Positions 21,824 to 32,520 of a stretch of 64,000 bases of DNA are shown here, in pieces. The notes beneath the pieces were generated by a model that saw only the letters and a list, made by a program, of their open reading frames with translations, was not told the origin of the DNA and did no database searches. The stretch is from the NCBI GenBank assembly GCA_015039465.1, contig MU130621.1, positions 187,387 to 251,386 of the forward strand, read 5' to 3'. Each line of letters begins with the position of its first letter. Position 1 is the stretch's first letter. Made by a program: the position numbers and the translations under genes. Source of the DNA: Phlegmacium glaucopus (Eukaryota; Basidiomycota; Agaricomycetes; Agaricales; Cortinariaceae).

Positions 21824-22499
21824 ATGACCACTCTTAAACTCAAGGTTCTGGTCGAGGCTACAGAATTGCAGAATCTCAAATCAAGCGGCTTCAATCTCTG
21901 CCTCACTAGGGACGTGCAGTATGGCAAGAATGAACTGAAAGGGAATGTCGTCTTCGCTATGATCCCGGCGGAAAAACTCGCCCCCGTGATGACACTCAGT
22001 TGGGAGGAGAAGTACCAAGTCTACGAAACGAATACTTTCGAGGTGAACATACACGTATTCGCTCACTAATACCACTTGACTAAGATGTACAATCATTTAG
22101 GCTGGTGTGAAGGTCGACGTTGGCACTACTGTCGCTGACATTCAAGGAGGCCAGCAAGCCGACTTCGACGTAAATGGCGCTCACAAAGTTCATGGTCCCA
22201 GTAAGGCCGGCGAACCGTTCCATGTTCAGAACGACTGGCAGAATTGGGCCCGCGTCGGTGTCAACAACTACGATGCCGCCACCAAGCAATTCGCTTCGAT
22301 CTTCATCTCACCTAAGGTTCCATTGACCACCTTGAGCAGTCTTCTCCCGATCCAGAATTATGGCGTCTTCTGGCACATGTCATTGGAAACCAACACCATG
22401 TTCGATGTTGCTAAGACTCCCACTTACCCGTTCAGCCTCACGAAGGTCAGTGAGATCACGCTCGAATACAAGGACGCATCCTGGGTCATTCCGAAGTAG
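21824..22499 (+). CDS. Array protein delta-1 (unrecognised family)
   Basis: Exons are 21824-22042 and 22101-22499, with a 58-nt phase-0 intron (donor GTGAAC, acceptor ATTTAG), giving 205 residues. Exon 1 has MTTLKLKVLVEATEL, FNLCLTRDVQYG, GNVVFAMIP and WEEKYQVYET. Exon 2 has VADIQGGQADFD-like, NDWQNWARVGVNNYD, IFISPKVPL, VFWHMSLETNTMFD and EITLEYKDASW. The protein is identical to delta-2 at 39856-40531. The four delta copies are the best preserved subfamily: every one is intact. No function can be assigned. Confidence 0.8.
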
Positions 22500-22879
22500 T
22501 AGACCATGTCTGAGGACTGAGGAGTCTAAACAAGCCGTCGCGCAGGTAGTAGTTTGGGATTGATATGCTTTCAAATTTGTACTTCATAAATCGATGTCAT
22601 TTTTACAAGTCTTTGCCTGGGCCTTCGACAGTGAGATGCACCTCCAGTTAACGATGGGCGCAGGCTCTTTTAGCCCCGACCACACATGAAAGCAATCGGC
22701 AAATGATATGAAGACCGACAACTTCAAGTTGAAGCTCTGGTCCACCGTGGACAAAGGCGATAGAAACTAATAAATACTATGCGGAGAAAGAACATTATCA
22801 AAGTGCTTATCAGAGAACTAATCCATAAAAATAAATTTTAAATTGGTAGTGACTATTGTACAAATGGATTTTCCAAGTT

Positions 22880-23095
22880 GTGTTGGATACTGCGAGCAAG
22901 TATGAAGAATGACACGACCAGTCTTGCTATACATCGAGATGGAGCGCCTGGGGTTCGTCCTTGATTTTCGACAAAGGACGGAGAATTTTGCACCTGCATC
23001 ACTTCTATTTCAAAATTTCAAGTTCCGAGAAAAAGTCCAGGTTCATCCCATTGTCGGAAATCAAATGCCTGACGTAGCTTGGGCGTCAAGATAAT
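22880..23095 (-). pseudogene. Remnant of an unrecognised ORF downstream of delta-1
   Basis: Minus-strand relic related to 40915-41262 and 60215-60600. All three lie just 3' of a delta gene and share an NGMNLDFF-like start and a LSKIKGEP-like segment. Here a deletion removes most of the downstream part. The best copy (40915-41262) reads VILQFNNHIFSEENARKFL, a pattern reminiscent of the end of condensation or acyltransferase domains. That resemblance is weak and I do not name the gene. Confidence 0.4.
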
Positions 23096-23219
23096 AGAAA
23101 CGTGAGAAATTGGTGAGAAAGCCAAATGAGTGATTGTAGACGTGATGCATTCGTTGTAAAGGTTTCACCAAATGCGGTTTGTCTCACTAGTTTGCTTGAG
23201 GAGCTGAGATGTATTTGGC

Positions 23220-23292
23220 CCAGTGGTGCGGGACTCGGAATGGGCGGTGGCACAAGCCTTGTTTTGTTGTAAGCAGCAGGCGTGGTAGCAGG
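23220..23292 (-). pseudogene. GH79 exon 1 fragment, proximal to the Copia insertion
   Basis: Positions 23235-23291 match exon 1 of the GH79 gene (about 15163-15220), including the NKTRLVPPPIPSP-coding stretch. The match stops at the Copia element and resumes at 32165. The insertion therefore happened inside a duplicated GH79 5' fragment. Confidence 0.8.
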
Positions 23293-24362
23293 TGTTGAAC
23301 CTACTGCGAGTTTACCTATTATTACATAATACTTACTTATAATTTCGTTGTCGTTTACTTGACACCTCAGTCCCAGTGAAACTCGGACATGTGATCTCCT
23401 GTGATTTTCTGCGAATATCGGAGCCCAACAGACAAACACAGCCAACCGCAGATTTTGTCCAACAATGCAGATTTTTTTCTGCGATATTCTGCTAAAAATA
23501 TATCTCAATATTTTGTTGTCGCAGATATTTCTGCTTCAGGCTGCTTCAGGCTGCGATAATCTGTCTATTATTTATATGATATATATTATATATATTGATA
23601 TTATTAATTTGATAATATACATAAATTTTGTCCCTATTGGCATTCCCTCTACCCTCATCCTTATCCTTGGCCATTGCAATCCTTCTGACTCTTAAAAACA
23701 CCTCAGAATAGACATAACATACATTAGAAAGAGGGTATGATAAAAGCAAGTAGCATATACGCACCAATTTCACACCAATTGTGAGCTGTGGGTTGCCATT
23801 GATGACAAATCCGGGTGTGTGACGAGCTTCAAACAGCAACTTAGTGTATGTACCGACAGTACTGTAGAATAGAAAGGCACATACCTAGCAGCATAGTCTC
23901 TGAGCTGCCCAGCATCCGATGTTGGCATGATCCAACTATGTTGATGTTTGTTGAGGATGTTGGTGGATGAAAGTGAAGGAAGCGAGGAAGTTAAGAGTGG
24001 CTATGGAAGACAGAAAGGAAGAAATAAGGCATTTGAATTGTAGTCGCTAATTCGAGTACATCGAAAAATTAGAACTCAGATGCTTCTCTGCGTTGGGATG
24101 CAGAAAATCACAGATATTCACACACCTGCTCAGATTTTGCCTTTTCGGCGCAGCTATTCGCATAGATCCGCATAGTCGAGTTTCACTGGGCCTCAGTGCT
24201 TATTATCACTGAGGTGTAAGTCACTCATTCGTTATAGCTTAACTATTACTTACTATGTTTTAGTTCCCTCTTTCCTTAGGTATATATTCTCGAATGTATC
24301 AGTGCTTATTATCACTGAGGTTTCCCTCTTTCCTTAGTATCGGTTACCCTGCATATTCTACA
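23293..24362 (+). repeat. 5' LTR of the Copia element, split by an insertion
   Basis: LTR parts are 23293-23371 and 24198-24362; with one target copy they equal the 244-bp 3' LTR. I saw no differences between the two LTRs, suggesting insertion long after the array formed, or conversion. The LTR holds two copies of CAGTGCTTATTATCACTGAG, a near-perfect palindrome. Confidence 0.9.
23372..24190. mobile_element. 819-bp inverted-repeat DNA element inside the 5' LTR
   Basis: The ends are a perfect 14-bp inverted repeat, CCCAGTGAAACTCG and CGAGTTTCACTGGG, with the flanking duplication CCTCAGT (23365-23371 and 24191-24197). The CAGTG terminus and 7-8-bp duplication suggest a hAT-related non-autonomous element; the superfamily is not certain. 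No transposase is present. The minus strand at about 23940-23760 holds a short gene-like piece with two exons (MPTSDAGQLRDYAAR, then FEARHTPGFVINGNPQLTIG) around a 24-nt gap bounded by GT-AG, perhaps a captured gene fragment. Confidence 0.8.
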
Positions 24363-24376
24363 GGTTATGGGCCCCG
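24363..24376 (+). other. Primer binding site of the Copia element
   Basis: GGTTATGGGCCCCG directly follows the 5' LTR. It resembles the complement of the initiator-Met tRNA anticodon arm, the internal half-tRNA primer used by several Copia lineages. Confidence 0.55.
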
Positions 24377-24434
24377 AAGACGTCTCTGACATGAACTCAA
24401 CATCTGCCTCAAGTCAAGGACTCACAATTCCAAA

Positions 24435-27400
24435 TAGTGATGTGCCGGCTTGGCCCAGAAGCCAGAAGCCGAGCCAAGCCGAGAAAAATAGGCCAGGCCG
24501 AAGCCAAGCCGTGAGCTTGGCTTCTCTTGGCCTATGGCCTTGGCTTGAGATTTCCGAAGCCACAAGCCATGGCTCAGGCCATGGCTTCAGCTAAAAATCA
24601 GCGCTGATTCAGCACATTACTCTGTCCAAAAAATTGGCTAAGCAGAGTACTAAATTATGTAAACATACTGTACAGCAACTGTACAGTTTTGATTTTTTTC
24701 CGGCTAATGTTATCAATATTCATCGATAATCATCAAATATTCATTAGTTGTCTTTTTTTAAAACATAATGTCATCCCGTCCAACAAGAATCACCAATCCC
24801 ACATCACGGCTTCTCGACCCAAACAACATTGGGTCACCTGCACTCTCTTTCCATCGCCAAGCAGTTGCGGATGCAGCTGCCGCCAAAGTCGGTGCAGCAG
24901 CACAGCTTCTCAAGGAGAATCCCGTCATTTTACCTCATACATCTTCATCCCTCTCTCTCACCAAACCCACACCATCCTCTAGGCAGCCGAGTCCAAATGA
25001 AATACTCTCCGAAGATGATGAAGGCAATCCAGGCCCATCCGATGATGGTAGTGGCACTGACTCCGATTCTCCTACAACAACGAAAAAACCTGCAAAAAAA
25101 AGGAGAAAGCAGGCCCAAAAAATGACAGGTAAGTCTGATTTTTTGAACATTTGACATATATAGGTACTTTATCTTTCAAGTTACAGATGCGAGCTCAGTT
25201 GTTGACGAAGATGGAATGATCAATGACGTCAACGTAATCAGCATCGACGATGACAACAACACCATCAAAAAGAAGATAAATCCCACCGCTGATGTCAAAT
25301 ACTTCTTCAAACCGCTTCCACACGAGGCTAACAATAAAAAAAAGCGCAGTGCTTGTAAGACTTGCGCGTTCGTCTTTTTTCTCATTTTGAGCTGATTTTT
25401 GAGCTAATGGTTGGACCATAGTGCAGGTACTGGATGTCCCAAGAAGGATGCAATCCTCTTGGCTGACTCTTCCACACAACGACGGCACATGGAATATTTA
25501 CACGCCGTAAGTCTATGCTTTTTTAAAATTTTAATTCTAACTGCTACTATACTATAGGGTGTTTATCGAAAATGGGCGAAAGAAAACAACTTCGAATCCA
25601 TGTTGCCTCGCGATTCGAAAGCGCGCCGAGATGCAGAGAGGGAGCACCTGTCACAAACCTTAGTTGAAGACCACTACACAGTACAGAAGCCTGAGGATAA
25701 GCCTGTCCCATACAGCAACGAGCTTTTCAAGGAGGCGGCAATACAGTGGTTGGTGGAGACGGACCAGGTACTCCCCCATTTCCGATCTTTGTATTATTTT
25801 TTTCTCACTTACATCGCACACGATAGCCTATTCAAGCCTTCGAGCACCCTACTTATCAGAAAATGATTCAAATCGCCGCTCGTGCAACGAAACAGGTTCA
25901 GATACCCAATCGCAAACAGACTCGAGAGGCTATCGTCGCGAAATTCAAAGAGCAGATGAGAGCTTTGAGGGATAGATTCAATGTTTGTTCCGTTTCTTCT
26001 TTACTATATTATTTAATTAATCTTTGACTTAGAGCAAAAGTGTTTCTGGTGGAGTGAGTCTCACTTGCGATGCATGGCAAGCCTCAAATGCGAACGGCTA
26101 TTTTGCGGTAACTGGGCATTGGATTGAAGAAGTCTCGCCCAACATGTGGAAATTAAAGCACGCGCTACTAGGATTTACGCAATTGAACATGGCGCACAAT
26201 GGTATTTGTCTTGGACAGGCGCTTTACAAAATATGTGACCGTCTTAATATTGTACACAAGGTATTATTTTATTTTATTGCCATGAACTGCGTGTTAATTA
26301 TATTCAGATTGGACATATAACTTGCGATAATGCCGCAAACAACAACACCATGATGGATGAATTTGCCAAATGTTACGAGAAGAAAACATTCCGCAAATTT
26401 GATGTAAAGAAACGCCATATCAGGTATGTGTCTGCCCTTTCTTTGCAATTCATGCGATGATTATATGATTTAAGATGTCTCGCTCATATTATTAATCTTG
26501 CAACGCAAGCACTGATCTCAACACGAAGCAAATCTAAGTATTACGACCCTCACTCTCAGGACAAGCACCCAGCAGACGTCGACGGCATCAATCATGATGA
26601 AATAGGGCTTGTTCGAGCCATATGCGTTAAGGTATCATACTTCAATTAACAATTTCAAATAAAAATTAATTTGAGTTCTATATTCAAGTCTCGTTCCTCA
26701 TCGCAACGAAAGGAATTATTTAAGCATGCCCAAGAACAAAAAAATATGAAACCGGTCCAGCTCCTTCTCGATATGAAAGTACGGTGGAGTTCAACCTATG
26801 TTATGCTCCACCGAGCTGAGTCACGGCGCGAGGTTAGTTTCTTAAATTATATAATGTCCGAGTCTCATTAACTCACAATCCTTGCATTGACTAGGCTGTT
26901 AACATATTCATCTATGAGCTTGGACGTAAAGAAGACAATATTGAAAAGCGGAGGAAGATTGATGCACTAACATTAAGTGATGATGAGTGGGATCGCGTTG
27001 GTCTGTTCTGTGATCTCTTAGGGGTACGTAAAAAACATATCTACACCTCTATTTGTGCTTTAACTTTAATTGTTATATTTCTAGTATGCGGATAAGGCTC
27101 AGCAGGCATTTTCAGCTGCAAAAACACCCTCATTACACAACGCTCTACCGGCTATTGAAGCCCTTCATACCACTTGGAGCAAGAGGACAGAAAAAGCGAA
27201 GTATGTGCCATTTAAGGAGGCACTTGAGGCAGCAACTCAAAAACTCAATGATTATTATCAAAAAACGGCCGAATCTGATGCCCACATTCTTGCTATGGGT
27301 TCGTTAAATGTCTCCTACTTCTAACTTAGTTTCATAATTGATTAGTTGAGCTTTTCTTATAGTTTTACATCCTGGAAGGAAGATGTCTCATTTCCGAAAG

Positions 27401-28403
27401 TATTGGGATTTGGATGTGGAAGATGAAGTTCTTAAACTTCTCAAAGTCAAAGTGCGTATCATGTTATGTGTCTTTTAATATTACTTTTTATTAATATATG
27501 TTTATTGCAAGTTCGAGGAACGTTACAAAGAATTACAGCAGCCTCAAGCTGGAATGTCTACTGCAATTTCTTGCTCAACAGTTCACAAAACTGCAGGATT
27601 GCTTCGAAGAAATGTAGTGGACTCTGACTCCGACGAGGACAACAATTTATTACTACACACAAATGAGTCATGGATGGTAGAGTTTGATCGCTATATCAAA
27701 ACAGTTGAAGCTGTTTCCGAGGACACTGATATTGTACATTGGTGGGGGGTAAGCAATATAATTTTATAATTTACATCGTCATTCAATGACCATATTTGTA
27801 GCTCAACGCAAGTCGGTATCCTACATGGGCATCACTTGCGCGTGATTACCTCGCAATTATGGCATCATCAGTATCGAGCGAACGATCTTTTTCCGCAGCT
27901 GGCATCACTATTAGCAAGCGCCGCAATAGGCTCAAGGAAGATATCGTTGAGGCCTTGCAATGTCTGAAGTGTTTATATCATGAAGAGCTTATTTTTCGTG
28001 AGGTTTTAACATCCACAGAGGAAGAGCTTGATATGGACGCTACTGAGATTTTACTGGATAATTCATATGGAAATAAAACTGACTCAGGTGTAGTAGTTGA
28101 TGACATGGATGAATTTTCCTGGGATCAGCTCGTACTTGACAATGATTCTGATATAGAGATAATATAATTTTAATTTTAATTCCAATTTTGTTCTAATTGT
28201 CTTATTGGATAGTTAAGCCATGGCTTGGGCCAAGGCCAAGCCAAAGCCAACGTGAAGCCAAATTTTGACCAGAAGCCATGGCCTAAGCCAAGCCAGGCCA
28301 AGGCCAAGCCAAGGCCAAGGGGTTTGGCCTTGGCCTGGCAAAAGTGAAGCCGAAGCCAAGGAAAGCCATGGCTTCAGGCCAAAGCCAAGCCAGCACATCA
28401 CTA
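24435..28403 (+). mobile_element. Apparently autonomous hAT transposon
   Basis: The element is 3,969 bp, flanked by the 8-bp duplication ATTCCAAA (24427-24434 and 28404-28411). Terminal inverted repeats are TAGTGATGTGC at the left and GCACATCACTA at the right. Dense GGCTTGGC/GCCAAGCC arrays fill about 170-200 bp next to each end. It holds a complete 14-exon transposase gene. It sits in the gag gene of the Copia element, so it arrived later. Confidence 0.93.
24768..28167 (+). CDS. hAT family transposase
   Basis: Fourteen exons starting 24768-25128, 25187-25354, 25427-25506, 25558-25767, 25827-25982 and 26033 onward, with the last exon ending at 28167. All 13 introns are short and GT-AG, and the frame stays open, so the gene looks functional. 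Order: a Ser/Pro-rich, acidic N-terminus ending in a KKPAKKRRKQ nuclear-signal-like cluster; a BED-type zinc finger (CTGC, then RHMEYLH); the RNase H-like core with LTCDAWQ, GHITCDNAANNN and CLAHIINLATQAL; and the C-terminal dimerisation block MASSVSSERSFSAAG. It cuts and pastes the element by its terminal repeats. The non-autonomous element at 4855-7223 shares the TAGNG start but has different arrays, so it probably uses a different transposase. Confidence 0.9.
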
Positions 28404-29280
28404 ATTCCAAAGCTACAGTCGAATGGCTCCAATTGGACGACCTACGCTGAGCGGGTAATGAATTACCTGACTTCGAAAGGCCTAAAGAGGCATGTTACGG
28501 GAACAGCGCGAAAACCGGTGGAATTGGTGGAACGAGTAGGGGCATACTATATGCCAGGTTCATTGACACCTATGAATGAAGAAGAAATTGAGAAGTACGA
28601 AGCCGCGCAGGATGATTACAACCAAAAACAAGCCTCAGTCCGCGAAATAATCTACAGAACGATAGACAACTCCACATTCATTCAAGTGAAGAATGAAAAG
28701 GATGCCGCGGCTGTATGGAAAAAGGTCGCATCAATCCACGCTGATAAAGGCAGTATGTACGAAACGAACCTTCTCTCCCAACTCCAAACAAGTCGTTATA
28801 CCGAAGGCGAGAGCATGAGAGAGCACCTGACAAAGATGACCGAGATCAAGGAACGACTAGCAGAAATGAACTGCCCGATATCCGACGAATCCTTTGTTGC
28901 CTATATTTGAACGTCGTTATCTCTAACACCAAGTTTCCGGTCTCTAATTACAACATTAGGTGCAACCGCACACGAATCAGGGAAGAAGCTCTCTAGCTCG
29001 AACATAATTTGGCATCTTAACAAGGAAGCCAACTCGGTAGCTCTCGAACAGAGTATAAACCAATTGAATGAGGCTATGATAGCCGCTACCGCTAAAGCAT
29101 GAGGTTGGAATCCTAAAAAGAAGGAAAAATCTCAAAAAGAAGATATACGATGTTCCAACAAAAACTGTGGAAGGAAAGGACATACAGATAGGAACTGTTG
29201 GGAAAAAGGAGGAGGAAAGGAGCATGAAGCTCCGGACTGGTGGAAGGAAAGGAAGAAGAAACCTACAAAAGGAAAATCAG

Positions 29281-30677
29281 CAAACGTAGTTAACGAAAAA
29301 TCCGATGACGAATCCGATAACTACGCAATGCTTGCCTACGACCTTCCTGAGGATTCCACTGCTCTTATATGCACTTCCGATTTCCAACACGAGGCTCATA
29401 CCGCTTCCAAATCGAATGGAAAAATACTCGATACTGGAGCGAGTAGCCACTTCTCTCCTGAAAAGTCGAAATTCTTGAATTATCAAGAAATAAACCCTGA
29501 ACCAGTTAAAGCTGCTGACGGACGCATATTTAAAGCCTTGGGTAAAGGCGATCTCCAAATTGAACTACCAAATGGAGATCAAAAACTGACACTTGTTACA
29601 CTCAAGAATGTTCATTACTCACCAATGCTGGCATTTACCCTTATATCGGTTGGAGTATTGGACCGTGCCGGTTATACGCTATACATTAAAGCTGGGAAAT
29701 GTGTTATCCAAAATCCACAAAGCAAAGTAATCGGTCAAATTCCGCTCGTATGAGGGTTATATCGAGTAACAACAGAGCCAAAACTCTTAAAATCGCCTAC
29801 TGCCAATGCCGCATCTAAACAAATATCCATCAGTGATCTACATAGAAAGATGGGTCATGTAAATTACGATGACTTACGCAAGATGGTGAAAGATGGCCTA
29901 ATTACTGGAATTGACCTTGATTTTACCTCTAAACCCAAATTCTGTGAACCTTGCATAAAGGCAAAAGCGACTCGAAAGCCGTTTCCTAAAAGAAGCGAAA
30001 CGAAATATCAGCACTATGGTGAAAAGGTAGTAGCTGATACCTGGGGACCAGCACCAGTCGAATCGCTTGGTCGAAACAAATACTATCAACTATACCAGGA
30101 TTTTTCCAGCCACGAAGAACGAATCTACTTCAGTTGGTTAAAATCTGAAGGATTTGAAAGCTACAAAAAGTATGAAGCATGGGTTAAAAACCAACGAGGC
30201 GCAACAATAAAGATTTTCGGATCCGATCGAGGTGGCGAATTCACTAGTAAATTATTCAATGAACACCTCGAGAGTAAAGGAACGACTCGTCACCTTACCG
30301 TTCATGACTCTCCGTCGTCAAACGGATCTGCTGAATGAGCCAACCGAACCCATATTGAATGCGCACTTGCCATGCTAGCTGCTTCCGGTCTTCCTAAAAA
30401 CCTGTGGGCAGAGGCTGTCCTACACAGTGTATGGGTCCGAAATCGAGTACCTACTCGATCCATTAGCGAAAAGAAAACTCCTTATGAAAAAGGAACTGGA
30501 AAGAAGCCTAACCTATCCAACTTACGTGAATGGGGTACAACAGCCTGGGTAAAGAAGCTCATGTTGGAAGTGTCGAGTTCACTCCAGGTAGATAAGCTGA
30601 TAAAGAGAACATTATGCCAGAGGTCAAAGATAAGAATACTATTTTTGTTATCATTCCTGTACTTGTATAAATACTAG
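29281..30677 (+). pseudogene. Copia protease and integrase
   Basis: The same frame continues with protease ILDTGASSHF (active Asp), then an integrase zinc-binding H-x-H C-x2-C region (LHRKMGH, CEPCIKAK), core VADTWGP and GSDRGGEF, and SPSSNGSAE. In-frame TGA codons at 29751 and 30336 break it; the second falls where the conserved integrase motif NG-x-AER needs Arg. Homology ends near 30555 (WGTTAWVK) and the reverse transcriptase is absent. Confidence 0.88.
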
Positions 30678-31538
30678 TTATGATTAGAGTAGTTCTTTAG
30701 TCGAATAACTAGTGTCTTATCTGGTTAACACCAACCGTCCTAAGCCTCCATTCTATTGTCGCTCTTGATGTTATTACCCGTTATTCGCCTAAATTCAACA
30801 GCTCAATGTGTCAAAACAAAAAAAAAAAAAAAAAAAAAAAAAACAACCTAATAAGGCTCAATAGTGAGCGGAGGAATAGTATAGTATATAGAATAGAAAA
30901 GTATAGTGAAGGACTTACGTAATACATTAACGTAAGGGAATATGCATCGTATGAAAATAAATCATCAGAGTTGAAGATATGCTTCAACGTCCACAAGCAT
31001 GGACTATTCATGGATTTTTGAGCACAATGTCGGAAATCTACTCAGCACACTCCAAGAAGTTCCATGACCCTATTGCAGCTCTGTCGTTGGCGATAGCCCT
31101 GTCAACTCTGAATAATATAAAGTGAGATCAAGTAGACGCTTTATGAATGTTGTCCAATACCCGGGGTCGTGACGATACAGTTTATTGCTAAGGTAAGGGC
31201 TGAGAAGGTCGGAATGTCACGGATTTGAGGCACTGCTGCCTTCATTAACCAGACTAATGGATGGGTCCTATGTTTCTCGATACCCCAGTTTCCCTGAGAC
31301 CTCTGTGCAACTTCCCTGTCGTCATCGCGGGTTCGGTAAATGTAACGAATTGCCTCATGGGCAGAATCTTCTACCGTTTTGCTTTCGATTACTTCTTGTC
31401 TAACTTTGTTTTCTCTAATCTAACCAGCTTAAGCTTTTTACTCTCATGTACCGGGTTGTATAGTAAGATAGGTGGTGAAGTTGTGTAGAACCTCGATTTT
31501 ATTTCTTGGATTGTTACCACTTTCTCTACACCCTTTAT
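30556..31538. other. Non-coding stretch replacing the Copia reverse transcriptase
   Basis: About 1 kb without a recognisable RT motif in any frame. A run of 26 A residues (30818-30843) follows what looks like a transcript 3' end. The stretch may be filler inserted when the RT was deleted, or a decayed retrocopy. Confidence 0.5.
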
Positions 31539-31891
31539 CAGTTTCGTCTGCGTCCAGTACCGAAGCCGAATACGTGGCACTTACCCATTCTTCGAAGGAT
31601 ATCTTGTGGATACACAAATTGCTTTCCGAATTTTCTAATTTATTTTCTTTTAGTTTACCTACCACTCTCTTTTGTGATAATCAAGGCGCGATTCGCTTAT
31701 CTAAAGACTCTACGTTTCACGGTCGCACCAAACATATCGACATACACTTTCATTTCATCCGTCAAACCGTTTCTTCCGGCCACATTGCACTTAAATATTG
31801 CCCTACATCGGATATGATAGCCGACATATTTACAAAGTCACTCGCTTACAACAAATTCGTCAAATTTCGAGAACTACTTGGACTCTGTTGA
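31539..31891 (+). pseudogene. Copia RNase H C-terminal part
   Basis: Starts at SSTEAEYVALTHSSKDILW and continues with LFCDNQGAIRLSKDSTFHG, RTKHIDIHFHFIR and DIFTKSL, the usual Copia RNase H end. The frame closes with TGA 31889. It is in a different frame from the integrase, as expected after the deletion between them. Confidence 0.9.
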
Positions 31892-31905
31892 TTCCATATT
31901 CGTCT

Positions 31906-31915
31906 CGAGGGGGAG
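31906..31915 (+). other. Polypurine tract of the Copia element
   Basis: The purine run gaggggga(g) directly precedes the 3' LTR, where plus-strand DNA synthesis would be primed. Confidence 0.7.
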
Positions 31916-32159
31916 TGTTGAACCTACTGCGAGTTTACCTATTATTACATAATACTTACTTATAATTTCGTTGTCGTTTACTTGACACCTCAGTGCTTAT
32001 TATCACTGAGGTGTAAGTCACTCATTCGTTATAGCTTAACTATTACTTACTATGTTTTAGTTCCCTCTTTCCTTAGGTATATATTCTCGAATGTATCAGT
32101 GCTTATTATCACTGAGGTTTCCCTCTTTCCTTAGTATCGGTTACCCTGCATATTCTACA
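31916..32159 (+). repeat. 3' LTR of the Copia element
   Basis: A 244-bp LTR, TGTTGAACC to ATTCTACA, followed by the target duplication GCAGG. Confidence 0.93.
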
Positions 32160-32520
32160 GCAGGAGCATTAGGGCCTGCAGGGGTTCCAAGAGCAATCTG
32201 ACTATATAGTCACTGATGCCTGCGCAAGGCATACAGTTCTGCAAAAAACAGCGAGAGAGGGTAGTAAGTAAAGACAGTTGAATTCACACGATACAGCAAG
32301 ACGTGTGCTCAGTGATTGAATCACATCTCATCGATCTCATCGCTGTGCCTCGCAAATTATCCTTTACACTTTTTCTGCAGTGACTATCTGCCAAACCATG
32401 CAACGCTGACTCACCACAGAAGTTGGAAGTTGTAAGTTTTCATCCAAACTTAGTCGAACAGGCATACAGGAAACCATGTCTCGCTGACTAAGGAGCTTCA
32501 AGATAGAAACCCAATAAAAA
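32160..32520 (-). pseudogene. GH79 5' end fragment and promoter copy, distal to the Copia insertion
   Basis: This continues the fragment cut at 23292. It matches the first coding bases and promoter of the GH79 gene (about 15210-15780), with small deletions. The match to the GH79-alpha intergenic region breaks at about 32520 and resumes at about 33715, so about 1.2 kb has been inserted. Confidence 0.75.

Larger units (their letters stand above)
19983..22900. repeat. 2.9-kb near-identical block, copy 1 (gamma-1 and delta-1)
   Basis: This is colinear with 38015-40932 at a constant offset of 18,032 bp, with no net insertion or deletion and only scattered substitutions. It covers gamma-1, the divergent promoter, delta-1 and its 3' flank. 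Identity drops sharply outside both ends. This points to a recent duplication or gene conversion. Confidence 0.9.
24391..29280 (+). pseudogene. Copia gag and zinc knuckle, interrupted by a hAT element
   Basis: ATG 24391 starts gag. After 14 codons the hAT element (24435-28403) intervenes, and the frame resumes exactly at 28412 once the element and one TSD copy are discounted. The UBN2-type Gag region includes NWTTYAERVMNYL and AVWKKVASIH. A CCHC knuckle (C-x4-C-x4-H-x4-C) lies at about 29149-29196. In-frame TGA codons at 28908 and 29100 break it. At both sites Arg (CGA) would fit the family pattern. Confidence 0.85.
23293..32159 (+). mobile_element. Copia-type LTR retrotransposon with two nested insertions
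   Basis: The whole insertion is 8,867 bp, bounded by the 5-bp duplication GCAGG (23288-23292 and 32160-32164). LTRs are 244 bp, begin TGTTGAACC and end ATTCTACA. Order inside is gag, zinc knuckle, protease, integrase, then RNase H, which fits Ty1/Copia. Most of the reverse transcriptase region is missing. Subtracting the 819-bp and 3,969-bp nested elements and their target duplications leaves about 4.06 kb. The element is dead because of stops and the RT deletion. Confidence 0.92.

Noticed and set aside
24768..25157. Overlapping plus- and minus-strand frames over transposase exon 1
   Set aside because: They are shadows of the spliced transposase gene and show no domain.
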